This document shows, piece by piece, positions 1 to 9,508 of a stretch of DNA of 44,522 bases. Position numbers and translations under genes: made by a program. The stretch spans positions 1 to 44,522 of the forward strand of contig CAJBTU010000328.1 of the NCBI GenBank assembly GCA_903958625.1. The letters are read 5' to 3'. Within the stretch, counting starts at the first letter, position 1. The number at the start of each line of letters is the position of its first letter. This DNA comes from an uncultured Ignavibacteriota bacterium (lineage in GTDB: Bacteria; Bacteroidota; Ignavibacteria; UBA10030; UBA8401). The notes below the pieces were generated by a model. It ran no database searches, had not been told where the DNA came from, and worked only from the letters and a program-made list of their open reading frames with translations.

Positions 1-1963
1 AGGCGATCCCATTTTTTGTGTCGAACGCGATCGAAAGGACATTGTCGTCCAGCATCTTGCCGCCGGAGATCTCTACATTGTATTGCTGAAGCAACTGCGT
101 TCCATCCGGCGAGAGAACAAAGACACCGGTTGATGTCGCAACCCATTTGTTGTTCAGAGGATCGACAGCAATGCAATTAATGTACTGGTCACGAACAGCT
201 CCAAGAAAAACTTTTGATACGCGCGACTTCGGACTGCTGACATCCGTGATGATCGTGATGCCGGTGCCGGTGCCGATCCAGAGATCGCCCTCTTTGTCGA
301 CCACCATTGTTTCCGTCTGCAAATTCGTGGCACCGTCTTCCTCTGTTATCGTTCCCCATCCGTCCGTAGTCCCGGGGATGTTTTTCCCCTCATTATAATA
401 GACGATGGTTGGCCAACTCGCTCCACCGTGAACGGAATTAGTGAACCACTTTGTTTGATTCTGATCGATACAGATTCCGAACATGAAGGACGGAAATGGG
501 CCGTAGAGCGAACCGGAAAAGGATTCCCACGTTGAATCCGGTTTCATTTTCCATAGTACTTTTTTATTGTCAACGGAAAGATAACTTGATACCCATACAT
601 TCCCGGACCTGTCTGATGCAACCTTTGATGGTACAATATACGACGGCAGACCCGTTCCATCGCTTCGCACCGGCCCAATAAAGCCGGGATTTGTATAATC
701 AAACCGCTTAACAACATCTCCATTACCGTTCACCAGAATCAAGCCATCTCCCCACGTGCTTATCCATTTAGAATTATTTGGTCCAAGTGATACGGCAAAA
801 CAATCGTTATTCAACAACGCGGGAGTGTTCGCGGTCGTGTAATTCCTCCACTTCGTCCCGTCAAAACTGTAGAATCCATATCCGCTGTTGTATTGTCCGG
901 ACGCCGACCACAGGACTCCTTTTTCATCCATCACCAATTGATAAAACGCGTTCGAATTCGGTCCGTTGGGTATATAAAGTTCCCAGATCGAGGCATTCTT
1001 GAGCGTACCTATACCGTTTGTTTCGAAACCTAAAAAAACCTTCCCGTTCAATATCGCGCCGCAAGAAACGGCAGCCGGTATAGACGAGGAAATAACGGAG
1101 ACGGTATTATTCGTGTTCAACGATTTGAGCGTACTCCCTTCGATACACAGCAATGATGTATCGAGCGCGGAGATTATTTTCACACCGGAGAGCAAGCCGC
1201 TGACCGGGGTCCAGGCATTGGTCTGAAATTTCATCAGGCCGCTTGCCGTGGAGACGAAGAGACTGCCGTTGAATTGGGCAAGGGTATTCCCGGTGGTGAC
1301 CGGAGAGAGGAACTCCCACGATTCGGGTGCAGCGAGATTCACCGATGACGCTTTTGAAGTTACGATGCCGGAATTTGTGGATGCAAAAACCCTGTTCTGG
1401 AAAAAATACACCGAGGATATGTTCGGCTGAATCACGGTACTTGTGCTTTTCGGATCGCCAAAATTTGTATAGGTGTCTGAAAATTCAAATTTTGTGATCG
1501 AAAATACCGCTATTCCAAATGCCGTGGCAATGTACATCTTGTCGCCGGAACGAAAGAAACTATTGATCGCACGATTCGTTTTTCCAGACATTGCCACATC
1601 GGTGACGTATTTCCAGGAAGAATTCTTTGAATTGAAGACATCAATATAACCCGATTGGTGCCCGATCCAGACCAATCCCGTTGAATAGGTGAAGACTGCC
1701 GTAACATTATTGGTAGAAAGACCGTCGGAGTTGACGAATTTTTGGTAGGTTGAATCTACAGGATCAAACCGGAAAACACCGCCGGACGTTGCCGCCCAGA
1801 TCGTTTTCCCGTCGGCAGCAACAGCGCGGACACTTTTCATTGACGTAAAATTCTTCCAGGCACCAATCCCGGCAACACTCTCGTTCGAGAAAAATACCCA
1901 CGAAAAAATCAGTATTAAAGCAAACAGCCAGCGACTCATCATCAAAACAATTCCAGCACGCAT
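1..1963 (-). CDS. Secreted propeller-repeat protein, 3' end beyond window
   Basis: I read one continuous minus-strand frame from an ATG at 1963 to the left edge with no stop, about 654 residues. The ORF track omits it because it lacks a stop. The start has a good ribosome site (GGAG 8 nt upstream). The N-terminus (MRAGIVLMMSRWLFALILIF) is a signal peptide. The body repeats short blades such as 'TIWAATSGGVFRFDP', 'DLWIGTGTGITII' and 'NNKWVATSTGVFVL', the pattern of two-component-regulator (Reg_prop) propellers. In Bacteroidota, proteins with these blades and no kinase domain are usually exported and often end in a T9SS sorting domain. That end would lie outside the window, so T9SS export is inference. 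It is probably a surface or secreted beta-propeller protein with no assignable substrate. A membrane sensor kinase with this ectodomain is possible if a kinase follows. Confidence 0.85.
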   Translation of the reverse strand, partial: MRAGIVLMMSRWLFALILIFSWVFFSNESVAGIGAWKNFTSMKSVRAVAADGKTIWAATSGGVFRFDPVDSTYQKFVNSDGLSTNNVTAVFTYSTGLVWIGHQSGYIDVFNSKNSSWKYVTDVAMSGKTNRAINSFFRSGDKMYIATAFGIAVFSITKFEFSDTYTNFGDPKSTSTVIQPNISSVYFFQNRVFASTNSGIVTSKASSVNLAAPESWEFLSPVTTGNTLAQFNGSLFVSTASGLMKFQTNAWTPVSGLLSGVKIISALDTSLLCIEGSTLKSLNTNNTVSVISSSIPAAVSCGAILNGKVFLGFETNGIGTLKNASIWELYIPNGPNSNAFYQLVMDEKGVLWSASGQYNSGYGFYSFDGTKWRNYTTANTPALLNNDCFAVSLGPNNSKWISTWGDGLILVNGNGDVVKRFDYTNPGFIGPVRSDGTGLPSYIVPSKVASDRSGNVWVSSYLSVDNKKVLWKMKPDSTWESFSGSLYGPFPSFMFGICIDQNQTKWFTNSVHGGASWPTIVYYNEGKNIPGTTDGWGTITEEDGATNLQTETMVVDKEGDLWIGTGTGITIITDVSSPKSRVSKVFLGAVRDQYINCIAVDPLNNKWVATSTGVFVLSPDGTQLLQQYNVEISGGKMLDDNVLSIAFDTKNGIA

Positions 1964-2027
1964 ACGAAAGACTCCTTTTCCCAAGTTATGATCAGTGTAT
2001 CAAGAGGTCTTTCGTGCTTTCCTTTTA

Positions 2028-2507
2028 TTATGAAACAAATTGTGAGAATAGATTCGACATCTCGATGGCGCCCAGTGCAGCATCGTACCCTTTGTTGCCG
2101 ACGCTTCCACCGGCGCGCTCCATTGCCTGTTCAAACGTATCCGTTGTTAAAACGCCGAACATCACCGGTAATCCGCGATCATGCGAGACCTGACCGATCC
2201 CCCGTGCGCATTCCTGACAGATATAATCAAAGTGCGGAGTCTCGCCGCGGATAACGGCGCCGAGACAAACAACCGCATCGTATTTCTTTTTTTGTGTGAT
2301 GAATGATGCAACCTGGGGAAGTTCGTACGCACCGGGACAATGAAAGACATCCACATCCGCAGCACCATTCTTCCGGAAACATTGCAGCGCACCATCGAGC
2401 AATTTTTGCGTTACGGATTTATTGAATGCACTGACAACAATAGCGAATTTTTTTTTGTCCGCACCAAGAGCGCCTTCAAAGACACGAGGAAAAACTTCGG
2501 TAGCCAT
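2028..2507 (-). CDS. ribH: 6,7-dimethyl-8-ribityllumazine synthase
   Basis: This enzyme condenses 5-amino-6-ribitylamino-uracil with 3,4-dihydroxy-2-butanone 4-phosphate, the penultimate step of riboflavin synthesis, in the cytoplasm. The family signatures are clear: 'KFAIVVSAFN' near the N-terminus, 'CPGAYELPQV', 'GAVIRGETPHFDYI' carrying the catalytic histidine, and 'GNKGYDAALGAIEM' near the end. At about 159 residues it has the normal length. The start is ambiguous. ATG at 2507 is chosen; an in-frame TTG at 2522 has AGAGG only 3-4 nt upstream and would add five residues. It is the last gene of a tight operon behind the PHP phosphoesterase and the Crp-like regulator, but no other riboflavin genes are nearby. 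Confidence 0.95.
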   Translation of the reverse strand: MATEVFPRVFEGALGADKKKFAIVVSAFNKSVTQKLLDGALQCFRKNGAADVDVFHCPGAYELPQVASFITQKKKYDAVVCLGAVIRGETPHFDYICQECARGIGQVSHDRGLPVMFGVLTTDTFEQAMERAGGSVGNKGYDAALGAIEMSNLFSQFVS

Positions 2508-2532
2508 GTTCTGCAGAATCAACGTCCTCTTA

Positions 2533-3366
2533 CTATTGTGGGTTATTGGAGAAAAGCCTGTGTTTCATCATATTGACACGAACTTCATCAATATAATAAT
2601 TTCCGAGTACTTCATCATCATTTTTTTTGCCGCCGTGGAAGTCCGAACCTCCGCTTTCCAGCAGAAAATACTCATTTACCACTCCGCGGTAGTAGAGCGT
2701 ATGACTTTGCTGATGCGACGGATGTATCACTTCGATACCGTCGAGACCGGACCTGATCGTCTGCTGCAGCAATTCTTCCGTTGTGTACCGGCCGGGATGC
2801 GCAAGAAACGACAATCCGCCGGATGAAGAGATCAATTTGATCGCATCGGTTAAGGTAAGCTGAAATTTCTTTTCGTATGCCGGACCGCCATTGCCGATGA
2901 ACCGTTCGAACGCCTGCTGATATGAATCAATATACCCTTTTTCAACCATGGCCGATGCAATATGCGGTCGTCCAACCGCGCCCTTTCCGGCTCTCTCCAT
3001 CACAGTTTCCAACTTCAGCGGAACATTGATGTTGTTCAATTTTGCAACGATACGTTCCGCACGTTTCACACGCTCACGTCGAAAAAATTCAAGATACTCC
3101 AGCAGATTGGGATTCGTATAATCAACAAAGTATCCGAGGATATGAACGTCTTTATCGTCAACCAGCGCGCTGAGCTCAACGCCGGGAATCACTTCCACTC
3201 CGAATTCTTTTCCATACGCAATGGCATCCGGAAATGCTTCAACACTGTCGTGATCCGTGATACTAATTATCGAAAGACCTTTTTGTTTACACTTCTTGAT
3301 CAATTCGTACGGTGAGAACACGCCATCCGAAAATGTCGTATGCGTGTGCAAGTCTGCTTTTACCAT
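2533..3366 (-). CDS. PHP-domain phosphoesterase (TrpH/RNase AM family)
   Basis: This 277-residue protein has all the metal-binding motifs of the polymerase and histidinol phosphatase (PHP) superfamily: 'ADLHTHTTFSDG' at the N-terminus, 'ITDHDS', 'IPGVELSA', 'VHILGYF', 'VGRPHIA', 'LAHPGRY' and the C-terminal 'GGSDFHGG'. The order and length match the TrpH/YciV group, whose characterised members are 3',5'-nucleoside bisphosphate phosphatases or 5'-3' exonucleases acting on short RNAs. The substrate here is inferred from family only. The ATG at 3366 starts immediately before the conserved 'DLHTHT', so it is secure. It lies 18 nt downstream of the Crp-like gene and its stop is within 30 nt of ribH, so the three genes are probably cotranscribed. 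Confidence 0.9.
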   Translation of the reverse strand: MVKADLHTHTTFSDGVFSPYELIKKCKQKGLSIISITDHDSVEAFPDAIAYGKEFGVEVIPGVELSALVDDKDVHILGYFVDYTNPNLLEYLEFFRRERVKRAERIVAKLNNINVPLKLETVMERAGKGAVGRPHIASAMVEKGYIDSYQQAFERFIGNGGPAYEKKFQLTLTDAIKLISSSGGLSFLAHPGRYTTEELLQQTIRSGLDGIEVIHPSHQQSHTLYYRGVVNEYFLLESGGSDFHGGKKNDDEVLGNYYIDEVRVNMMKHRLFSNNPQ

Positions 3367-3384
3367 TATTCCGTCAACCGTCTA

Positions 3385-4068
3385 TTAAGAGTGAAGTGTT
3401 TTGAAATTTTCATAATCGTTAATGATCAGTTTGCTCCCCTGCAATTGCAGGTAACCCTTTTTAATGAACTTGTGGATCATTCGTGAGATCGTTTCGCGCG
3501 ATGTTCCGGCCATATTCGCAAGATCCTGCTGCAACGGCAGTTCGTCGATCTCAACCTTGCCTTTCCGGAACACACCAACATCATCGGCGAGCTGCAGCAC
3601 AACATTGGCAACGCGTCCCGCCGCGTCCTTCAGCGACAGACTCTTGATCTGTGCATCTGCCTTGCGCAAGCGTCCTGTCAACTCGCGGAGAAGGCCGATG
3701 GATACCGAAGGATAATCGGTCAGCGATTTCAGAAAATCTCCGCGATGGATCATGAACAATTCCGATTTTGAAGTTGCCACAACACTTGCGGAACGTGTTG
3801 AACCATCGAGGATCGCCATCTCGCCGAAAAAATCGCTTTCACCGAGGATCGACAATATGACCTCGCGACCGTCGTCATCCATCCGAACGATCTTCACTTT
3901 GCCGGTAATTATAACAAAAAGTGCCGCTCCGGTCTCTTCTTCCAAAAGGATGATACTTCCTTTTTTATATTTTTTTCTTACACCAAGTGCGGCAATATGT
4001 TCTAGATCTTTATCGCTTAATTCGCTAAAAATAGGAACATTTCGAAGGACATCGACTTCTTCAGACAT
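3385..4068 (-). CDS. Crp/Fnr-family transcriptional regulator
   Basis: The protein has an N-terminal cyclic-nucleotide-binding fold (about residues 10-125, including 'GESDFFGEMAILDGSTRSAS', the phosphate-binding cassette region) and a C-terminal winged helix with 'QQDLANMAGTSRETISRMI' as recognition helix-turn-helix. No Fnr-type cysteine cluster is visible, so it is more likely an effector-binding Crp-like protein than an oxygen sensor. The ORF track starts at a TTG at 4098. I prefer ATG 4068 because AGGGTGG lies just upstream and the domain starts right after 'MSEEVDVLRNVPIFSEL'. It is first in an operon with the PHP phosphoesterase and ribH. Its targets and ligand cannot be read from the sequence. 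Confidence 0.92.
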   Translation of the reverse strand: MSEEVDVLRNVPIFSELSDKDLEHIAALGVRKKYKKGSIILLEEETGAALFVIITGKVKIVRMDDDGREVILSILGESDFFGEMAILDGSTRSASVVATSKSELFMIHRGDFLKSLTDYPSVSIGLLRELTGRLRKADAQIKSLSLKDAAGRVANVVLQLADDVGVFRKGKVEIDELPLQQDLANMAGTSRETISRMIHKFIKKGYLQLQGSKLIINDYENFKTLHS

Positions 4069-4165
4069 TGGGGCCACCCTGGAAAGTTGATTGGACAAAT
4101 GAGACTAAACTGTGTTAATATAGAGCCTGATGTGATGAAAGTCAAGATAGGGAAAAAAACAATAA

Positions 4166-5335
4166 TCACCGGAAAAGGTAGATCGTTTTGTCTTCGGCGG
4201 CGATGATAACGGAATTCTTCCAGACAAGCGGCGTTGTTTTGATACGGCTTTCAAAATCATGATACCATAAAACCGTTCCATCAAAAGGTGAGACGGCATA
4301 GAGACGCTGATCAAGCGATGCCACAAATATTGCCGTCGGCGTTACGATAGGTGTTGTATTGATAGCACTTTTTGACTGAAACTTCCACCTGAGCGTTCCA
4401 TCGGATAGCGAAAACGCGAGGAGAGAACCATCGAGCGATGGAACAAAAACATTATTTTCATCAACGGCCGGTGCCGACATGATCTTATTGCCGACCGGTA
4501 TCTTTTTATCCACCGCGCCGGTAACGGCATCAAAGATATAGAGATTAGAATCTCGGGAAGCGACAAAAAGCCTTCCCTGAGAAGCAGTTAAACCGGCAAA
4601 AACAGCATTGTTCGTCCCAAATTTCCAGCGCAGTACGCCGGTGTTCTTCTCCAATGCAAATACGGTTCCCCGTGTGTTGGCGCAAAAGACAAGATCGCCC
4701 CATGCGCATGGGGATGACCGGATAGGATTTTCAGCATCGAATATCCATTTTTTTGTACCGTACGCCGCTTCAAGACAATAGAACTTTCCATCCAACCCGC
4801 CGGCAAAAAGAAGAGAATCTTCGACCATCGGCGATGATGCCACCCCGCCCAAATTTTTCGACCAACGGATTTCGCCGTCATCGGTATCGATGCAAAGAAG
4901 ATTTTCGTTGTTCGATTCCGTCCCGACAATAAGATATTTATTGAAGATTACTGGCGAAGATGAAACCGGAGAGTACGTCTTCATATAACTGATCTTTTTC
5001 CCGGTCTCAATATCCACCGCATGGAGTTCCCCCTGCATCGTTCCCATGAACAAAATATTCCCGGCAACAATGGGCGAACCATTCCCGAACCCGGCCGATG
5101 CATCGTATTGCCATGCGACCGACAACGGAAATGTGAATAAGGAAGAATCAAGGAACATTCGGGACGGTATTTTGCCGAACATCGGAACATCGGTTGATAA
5201 ATGGTTTAACGGTGCACGCAATTTAAGCGTTGATGCACAGCCGCATAATAAAATAGCCAACATACCAATGAATAGAAGCCCCGGTGATCTCATGGATCGA
5301 AAAATATTTTTTTGCATGATCACTAAAAATCCCAT
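4166..5335 (-). CDS. PQQ-repeat beta-propeller lipoprotein, BamB-like
   Basis: The N-terminus holds a signal sequence and a lipobox ('AILLCGCAS'), so the mature protein should be lipid-anchored at a cysteine. The rest is a series of PQQ-like blades with the recurring pattern 'G.L.ALD..TG...W', for example 'GELHAVDIETGKKI', 'GKFYCLEAAYGTKKW' and 'GTVFALEKNTGVLRWKF', enough for a 7-8 bladed propeller. BamB, the outer-membrane assembly lipoprotein, has this architecture, but lipid-anchored PQQ propellers are functionally diverse. The ATG at 5335 overlaps the upstream gene by 13 nt; ATG 5317 is an alternative just after that gene's stop. Coupling to a protein with a predicted C-terminal outer-membrane barrel makes an envelope role plausible. 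No PQQ-dehydrogenase active-site motifs were seen. Confidence 0.88.
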   Translation of the reverse strand: MGFLVIMQKNIFRSMRSPGLLFIGMLAILLCGCASTLKLRAPLNHLSTDVPMFGKIPSRMFLDSSLFTFPLSVAWQYDASAGFGNGSPIVAGNILFMGTMQGELHAVDIETGKKISYMKTYSPVSSSPVIFNKYLIVGTESNNENLLCIDTDDGEIRWSKNLGGVASSPMVEDSLLFAGGLDGKFYCLEAAYGTKKWIFDAENPIRSSPCAWGDLVFCANTRGTVFALEKNTGVLRWKFGTNNAVFAGLTASQGRLFVASRDSNLYIFDAVTGAVDKKIPVGNKIMSAPAVDENNVFVPSLDGSLLAFSLSDGTLRWKFQSKSAINTTPIVTPTAIFVASLDQRLYAVSPFDGTVLWYHDFESRIKTTPLVWKNSVIIAAEDKTIYLFR

Positions 5336-8142
5336 CCGAAGAAAAATTGATAGAACAGTCCTTTTTGAAAATCATTGAAGTCGTCGATGATCCGTTTCCC
5401 GACATCATAACGAAGAACAAAAACTCCGCCGATGTTCCACCGCAATCCCATGCCAACGCTTCCGAGTGTTGTGCGATAGACATTATCCCACGCACTACCG
5501 GCATCAAAGAACGCCGCGCCGCGGAACGATCCAAGTCCGAAGTTAGCGAAGGGGAACTTGATCGCCAGCTGATCTACGAACGGGAATCGGAATTCGTGGC
5601 TCATGATCCATATTTTTTTTCCGCGAATAGACCACCGGGGCCAGCCGCGGAGATCCCAGCTTCCGCCCATAAAGAACCGCCGTGCTTCCTTCCCTTCGTT
5701 CGACATTAGCGTAAAGCGGGATGCCAACGAAGTACGTACGCTCGTTCGGTTATAGATCCTGTAATCGGCTATTGCCGTATAGTATCCGACATTTCCGTAC
5801 TGAACGTCCTGCGTAAACGCCACGGTGGTTGAAAAGCGGGAACCGTCGATCGGCCCGGTCTGCATCCACAACGAATTATCGTGGACAAAGGTGAATGAGT
5901 TCGAAAGGATCAGCGCTTTCCGCGGACGGAGATTGATGTAATTATCTTTATCCGAATTGCTGAAACTGATCCCTCCTTCGATTCGCTGGAACTTTGAGAG
6001 AGGATACGAGAGGACAAAATATCCTCCGAAACTCCGTTCATAAAAGAACAGGTCCGGATCGGTAAGATCGTACCGGCGTCCGGCAAAATGGAAGATGCCG
6101 GAAGCATAATTCATCCGCTGGCCGAGAGAAACACGGGTAACGGCAAGGTTGAAACTTCCGAGAAATTCATCCGATGATTGCGCGTTGTTGAACAGCAGGA
6201 AATAATATTGGTCGTTTCCCAGCACATCGCTCACGGCAAGAGCGGCACCGCCGGATGTTCCGAACACAGGATCGGTTGAGACCTGGCTTTGCGCGATATC
6301 CAGTGAATATTCCCCCTGATACTGCTCGAATTTCACCAGTGAATCCGACCGGATCATTCTGGGCTGCCACGGCACAACCATCGGGGGAAGCAAGCAGGTA
6401 TGCCGATTTGACGATGAATCAATAATCACAGAAGCTTTTGGCATCGCGTAAATTCTAAAACTGTAATTTTCGAAGCCCGAGAAGATAATTTCGCCGCTGT
6501 CAGTCCACCGGGGATCGAATGCCGCGCTTGTAAAATGAGTCACTTTCGTCATCGTCGAAACGCCCTGGCCGATCCGTACTGCCGGAATGCTCCAAATATT
6601 TTGCGCGCCGTCCTCGTTGGAAACAAACGTCAGATATTTTCCGTCGGGTGAAAATGAAGGCGAATAATAATTCTCTTCACCATGAGTGACGGAAGATATT
6701 TTTTTTGTGTTTACTTCGATCTGAAATAAATTATAGATATCCGCACGCTCGAAATTCGTCCGGTCGGAACTGAAGAATATCTTCTCTCCATCCGGCGACC
6801 AGACAGGATCGCGGTCGTCGTATGAATCATTGGTCACGCGCACCAATTCTTCGCGCGGAAGATCATAGATATAAATGTCCATCTTCCCGGATTTGTCGCA
6901 CGCCGCAAACGTGATCTTTTTTCCATTGTTAGACCAACCCGGGGATGCATAGGCAACAAGACCGGAGAATTGCATTGTGCGGACGAGTTCATTTTTTTTA
7001 ACGTCGTACAAATGCAGGGCGTCCGTCTCACCTTTTTTTGTAATAAAGGCCAGGATGCCATCCTTGGAGATATCCATTTTACTTTGAAAGACGTGGAACG
7101 ATTCAAACTCATCGCTCTTTTCTCCCTGGATCACCAACTGCGGTTCCTGCTCTTCATCTGCCGTACCATTGAGGTTCACTTTATAGATGGATGTATAGCC
7201 GGTGTGGTTGCCGATAAAATAGACCTCGCGCGCCGTATCATTCCGGAAGAAGACAGGTTTGGTGTTGAAACCTTTCTTCACGACCGTAGTGGAAACCTGA
7301 CTTGTAAAATCGCTCGTCGATAAGACGGGGTAATATCTTTTCTTGAACGCATAGATCCAATCTTCGTCCAGCTCTTTGTAATTCTTTCCGATGGTGGCTT
7401 TCATGACCTCGGTGAAGGAAGAACTTCTCCAGAAATTCTCTATCAGCAGCATGATCCTCTCTTCGCCGTATTTCTCTTCAATGTATTTCAGAATGTATTG
7501 ACCCTGTTTATACATCTGGAATGTACCATAGATCGCCTCCATATTTTGAAGCGGGACGATATAATTGTTCAGCACGGCATCGCGGATCAGCATTTCGGAC
7601 TGATCATCCGCAGAAGTTGACCAGAGCTCAGCCAATCCTTCGGTAAACCAGAGAGGAGGCATTCTATCCTGCGGCAATCGGTGATCGATAAGGACTCTGG
7701 CGATCTTACTGTGCATAAAGACGTGAACAAGTTCGTGACGGATAACATGACGAAACCGTGAAAGCGATCCGTCCGCAGGAATGACAACGCGCCCTTTCAT
7801 GAATTCAAAAAACCCACCAACCCCTTCCGGAATAAATCCTCCGGTAGTGTTCGTCTGTTCAAAATGAAGATGGGACGAGTAAAAAACTAGAGGAACACGG
7901 TTATTGAGCGAGTGGTTGAACTTGCTTTCCAGCTGATCATACGCCTCTTCGGCAAAAAATGCTCCCTGCTGCGCAAGTTCCTTCATTTCCGGATAATAAT
8001 AGATATCGAAGTGTTCCGTGCGGAGGATCTGCCAGTCAAATTCGGTGTATTGAACTTTATTATGACCGAAGTACGAGAATTGTGCCGTGAGTGACAGCGT
8101 GCAAATGCAGAAAAGGATGATATGAAAATATTTTCGCCGCAT
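5323..8142 (-). CDS. Metallopeptidase-like / PD40 propeller / outer-membrane barrel fusion
   Basis: This 939-residue exported protein (signal peptide 'HIILFCICTLSLTAQ') joins three parts. Residues 35-230 resemble a peptidase-MA gluzincin with an intact HExxH zinc motif ('RHELVHVFMH', H136-E137-H140) and a downstream glutamate in 'WFTEGLAELW' (E168). Residues about 280-590 hold TolB-like PD40 repeats ('DPVWSPDGEKIFFSSD', 'SPSFSPDGKYLTFVSN'). Residues about 620-939 look like a beta barrel ending '...YQFFFGWDF' with a terminal aromatic; 'FMGGSWDLRGWPRW' and 'RGAAFFDAGSAW' recall the C-terminal strands of Omp85/BamA proteins. I infer an outer-membrane protein with a periplasmic or surface protease-like domain. 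The gene overlaps the PQQ lipoprotein gene. A similar architecture is annotated in related phyla only as 'PD40 domain protein'; its function is unknown to me. Confidence 0.85.
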   Translation of the reverse strand: MRRKYFHIILFCICTLSLTAQFSYFGHNKVQYTEFDWQILRTEHFDIYYYPEMKELAQQGAFFAEEAYDQLESKFNHSLNNRVPLVFYSSHLHFEQTNTTGGFIPEGVGGFFEFMKGRVVIPADGSLSRFRHVIRHELVHVFMHSKIARVLIDHRLPQDRMPPLWFTEGLAELWSTSADDQSEMLIRDAVLNNYIVPLQNMEAIYGTFQMYKQGQYILKYIEEKYGEERIMLLIENFWRSSSFTEVMKATIGKNYKELDEDWIYAFKKRYYPVLSTSDFTSQVSTTVVKKGFNTKPVFFRNDTAREVYFIGNHTGYTSIYKVNLNGTADEEQEPQLVIQGEKSDEFESFHVFQSKMDISKDGILAFITKKGETDALHLYDVKKNELVRTMQFSGLVAYASPGWSNNGKKITFAACDKSGKMDIYIYDLPREELVRVTNDSYDDRDPVWSPDGEKIFFSSDRTNFERADIYNLFQIEVNTKKISSVTHGEENYYSPSFSPDGKYLTFVSNEDGAQNIWSIPAVRIGQGVSTMTKVTHFTSAAFDPRWTDSGEIIFSGFENYSFRIYAMPKASVIIDSSSNRHTCLLPPMVVPWQPRMIRSDSLVKFEQYQGEYSLDIAQSQVSTDPVFGTSGGAALAVSDVLGNDQYYFLLFNNAQSSDEFLGSFNLAVTRVSLGQRMNYASGIFHFAGRRYDLTDPDLFFYERSFGGYFVLSYPLSKFQRIEGGISFSNSDKDNYINLRPRKALILSNSFTFVHDNSLWMQTGPIDGSRFSTTVAFTQDVQYGNVGYYTAIADYRIYNRTSVRTSLASRFTLMSNEGKEARRFFMGGSWDLRGWPRWSIRGKKIWIMSHEFRFPFVDQLAIKFPFANFGLGSFRGAAFFDAGSAWDNVYRTTLGSVGMGLRWNIGGVFVLRYDVGKRIIDDFNDFQKGLFYQFFFGWDF

Positions 8143-8392
8143 AAAAGACTCTGTTGAAAGCTACATTTTGGCGGGAAAAGTAGCAACTACAATCATAAGG
8201 GTATAAATATTGACTATCTGCTTCACCGCTTTTAGCCATTAACGGTGTCCCGCATTCCCCGCATAATCCACTGGGATTGTTTGATTATGGTCTGAACAAC
8301 AACTACCACACTCATCGCATATATAATAGCCATACCCGTTCAAGTTCTTCGAATGCCTACAATTCAATATTGTTTTCGGTAATCTTCGCCAT

Positions 8393-9478
8393 TTACTTTT
8401 TCAGTATGTCGAACAGTTTTTTATTGAAGTACAGTTTTTCCTTGCCCACTTTTTTACTCTTGAACACGCCGATGCGCTCTAATTCGTTCAGATAAACGCC
8501 GGCGGTTTTCTTCTTCACCAATTGTGCATCCTCCAGAAACTTCCGCTTGCAATACGGCTGACGGAAGATAACCTCCACTAACTCTTTGGAGTACATATCA
8601 GGCAGTTTCGCTTTTACTTCCTGCTCTGTCTTGTTTCGAAGGTCAATGATCGCATCGATCTTGTTCTGGGTATATAATGCCGTCTGTTCAACACCGTCAA
8701 GAACATACAGTATCCAGTCTTTCCAATCGTTCTTATCGGTTACGTTACGCAGACTGGTATAATATTTTGGTTTGTGATCCATAATGTATTTACTCAAATA
8801 CAAAATGGGAATTTCCAAAAGATTATTTTTCACCAGATAGAGAATGTTCAGTATGCGTCCTGTTCTTCCGTTGCCATCGGTGAACGGATGGATTGCTTCG
8901 AACTGGTAATGCATCACCGCCATCTTGATCAACGGATCGACCCCATCGTCATCCAGATTCACATACTGCTCCAAATTGTGCAGTAATTTTTTGATGACAT
9001 CCTCTCCCTCGGGGGGCGTATAGATTACTTCGCCGGTTTTATGATTGGCGATTTTTGTGCCGGTTGTTTTCCTGATGCCGGCATCCGTTTCTTTAATGAT
9101 GTTGCAGATGGAGACCATAAGATTCGTAGTGATGAGTCCGCGTTTTTTTACGGTCTGGAATCCCTGCCACAATGCTTCCTGATAGTGCAGCACTTCCTTG
9201 GTGTTGGGATCGGATATTTTTTTGTCCGATGCAAATGCCTGATACAACTCATCGTTCGTGGTGATGATGTTCTCGATTTCAGAACTGAGTTTTGCCTCAT
9301 GCAGAACAATGGAGTTAAGAAGTATTGATTGATTGGGGAGTTGTTTGCCCGAACCAACTAATTTCGCCAGAGCCTTGTTCGCCGTAATGGCTTTCTTAAG
9401 AACTTCTTTGGTCTCGATCTCTCCTTTTGGCGGCAGCAGAGGGAGATTGTTATAGGGAAGATTTTTGTTAAATGACAT
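8393..9478 (-). CDS. Fic family protein (AMPylase), self-inhibited type
   Basis: Fic enzymes transfer AMP, or other nucleotide parts, to hydroxyl side chains of target proteins. The catalytic core is intact: 'HPFTDGNGRTGR' with H197. The N-terminus carries 'SSEIEN' (S65...E69-N70), which fits the (S/T)xxxE(G/N) inhibitory helix; placement before the Fic core makes it class II, autoinhibited. 'PLLPPKGEIETKEVLKKA' is the usual N-terminal Fic_N region, and the C-terminal ~80 residues look like a winged helix, so DNA binding or autoregulation is plausible. The ORF track starts at an upstream codon at 9547. ATG 9478 ('MSFNKNLPYN') matches the family N-terminus and places the 9509-9543 inverted repeat upstream of the gene. 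No antitoxin partner lies nearby, consistent with internal inhibition. Confidence 0.92.
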   Translation of the reverse strand: MSFNKNLPYNNLPLLPPKGEIETKEVLKKAITANKALAKLVGSGKQLPNQSILLNSIVLHEAKLSSEIENIITTNDELYQAFASDKKISDPNTKEVLHYQEALWQGFQTVKKRGLITTNLMVSICNIIKETDAGIRKTTGTKIANHKTGEVIYTPPEGEDVIKKLLHNLEQYVNLDDDGVDPLIKMAVMHYQFEAIHPFTDGNGRTGRILNILYLVKNNLLEIPILYLSKYIMDHKPKYYTSLRNVTDKNDWKDWILYVLDGVEQTALYTQNKIDAIIDLRNKTEQEVKAKLPDMYSKELVEVIFRQPYCKRKFLEDAQLVKKKTAGVYLNELERIGVFKSKKVGKEKLYFNKKLFDILKK

Positions 9479-9508
9479 ATTGAGGGCTTTCAATGACCTT
9501 GTTTTTTG

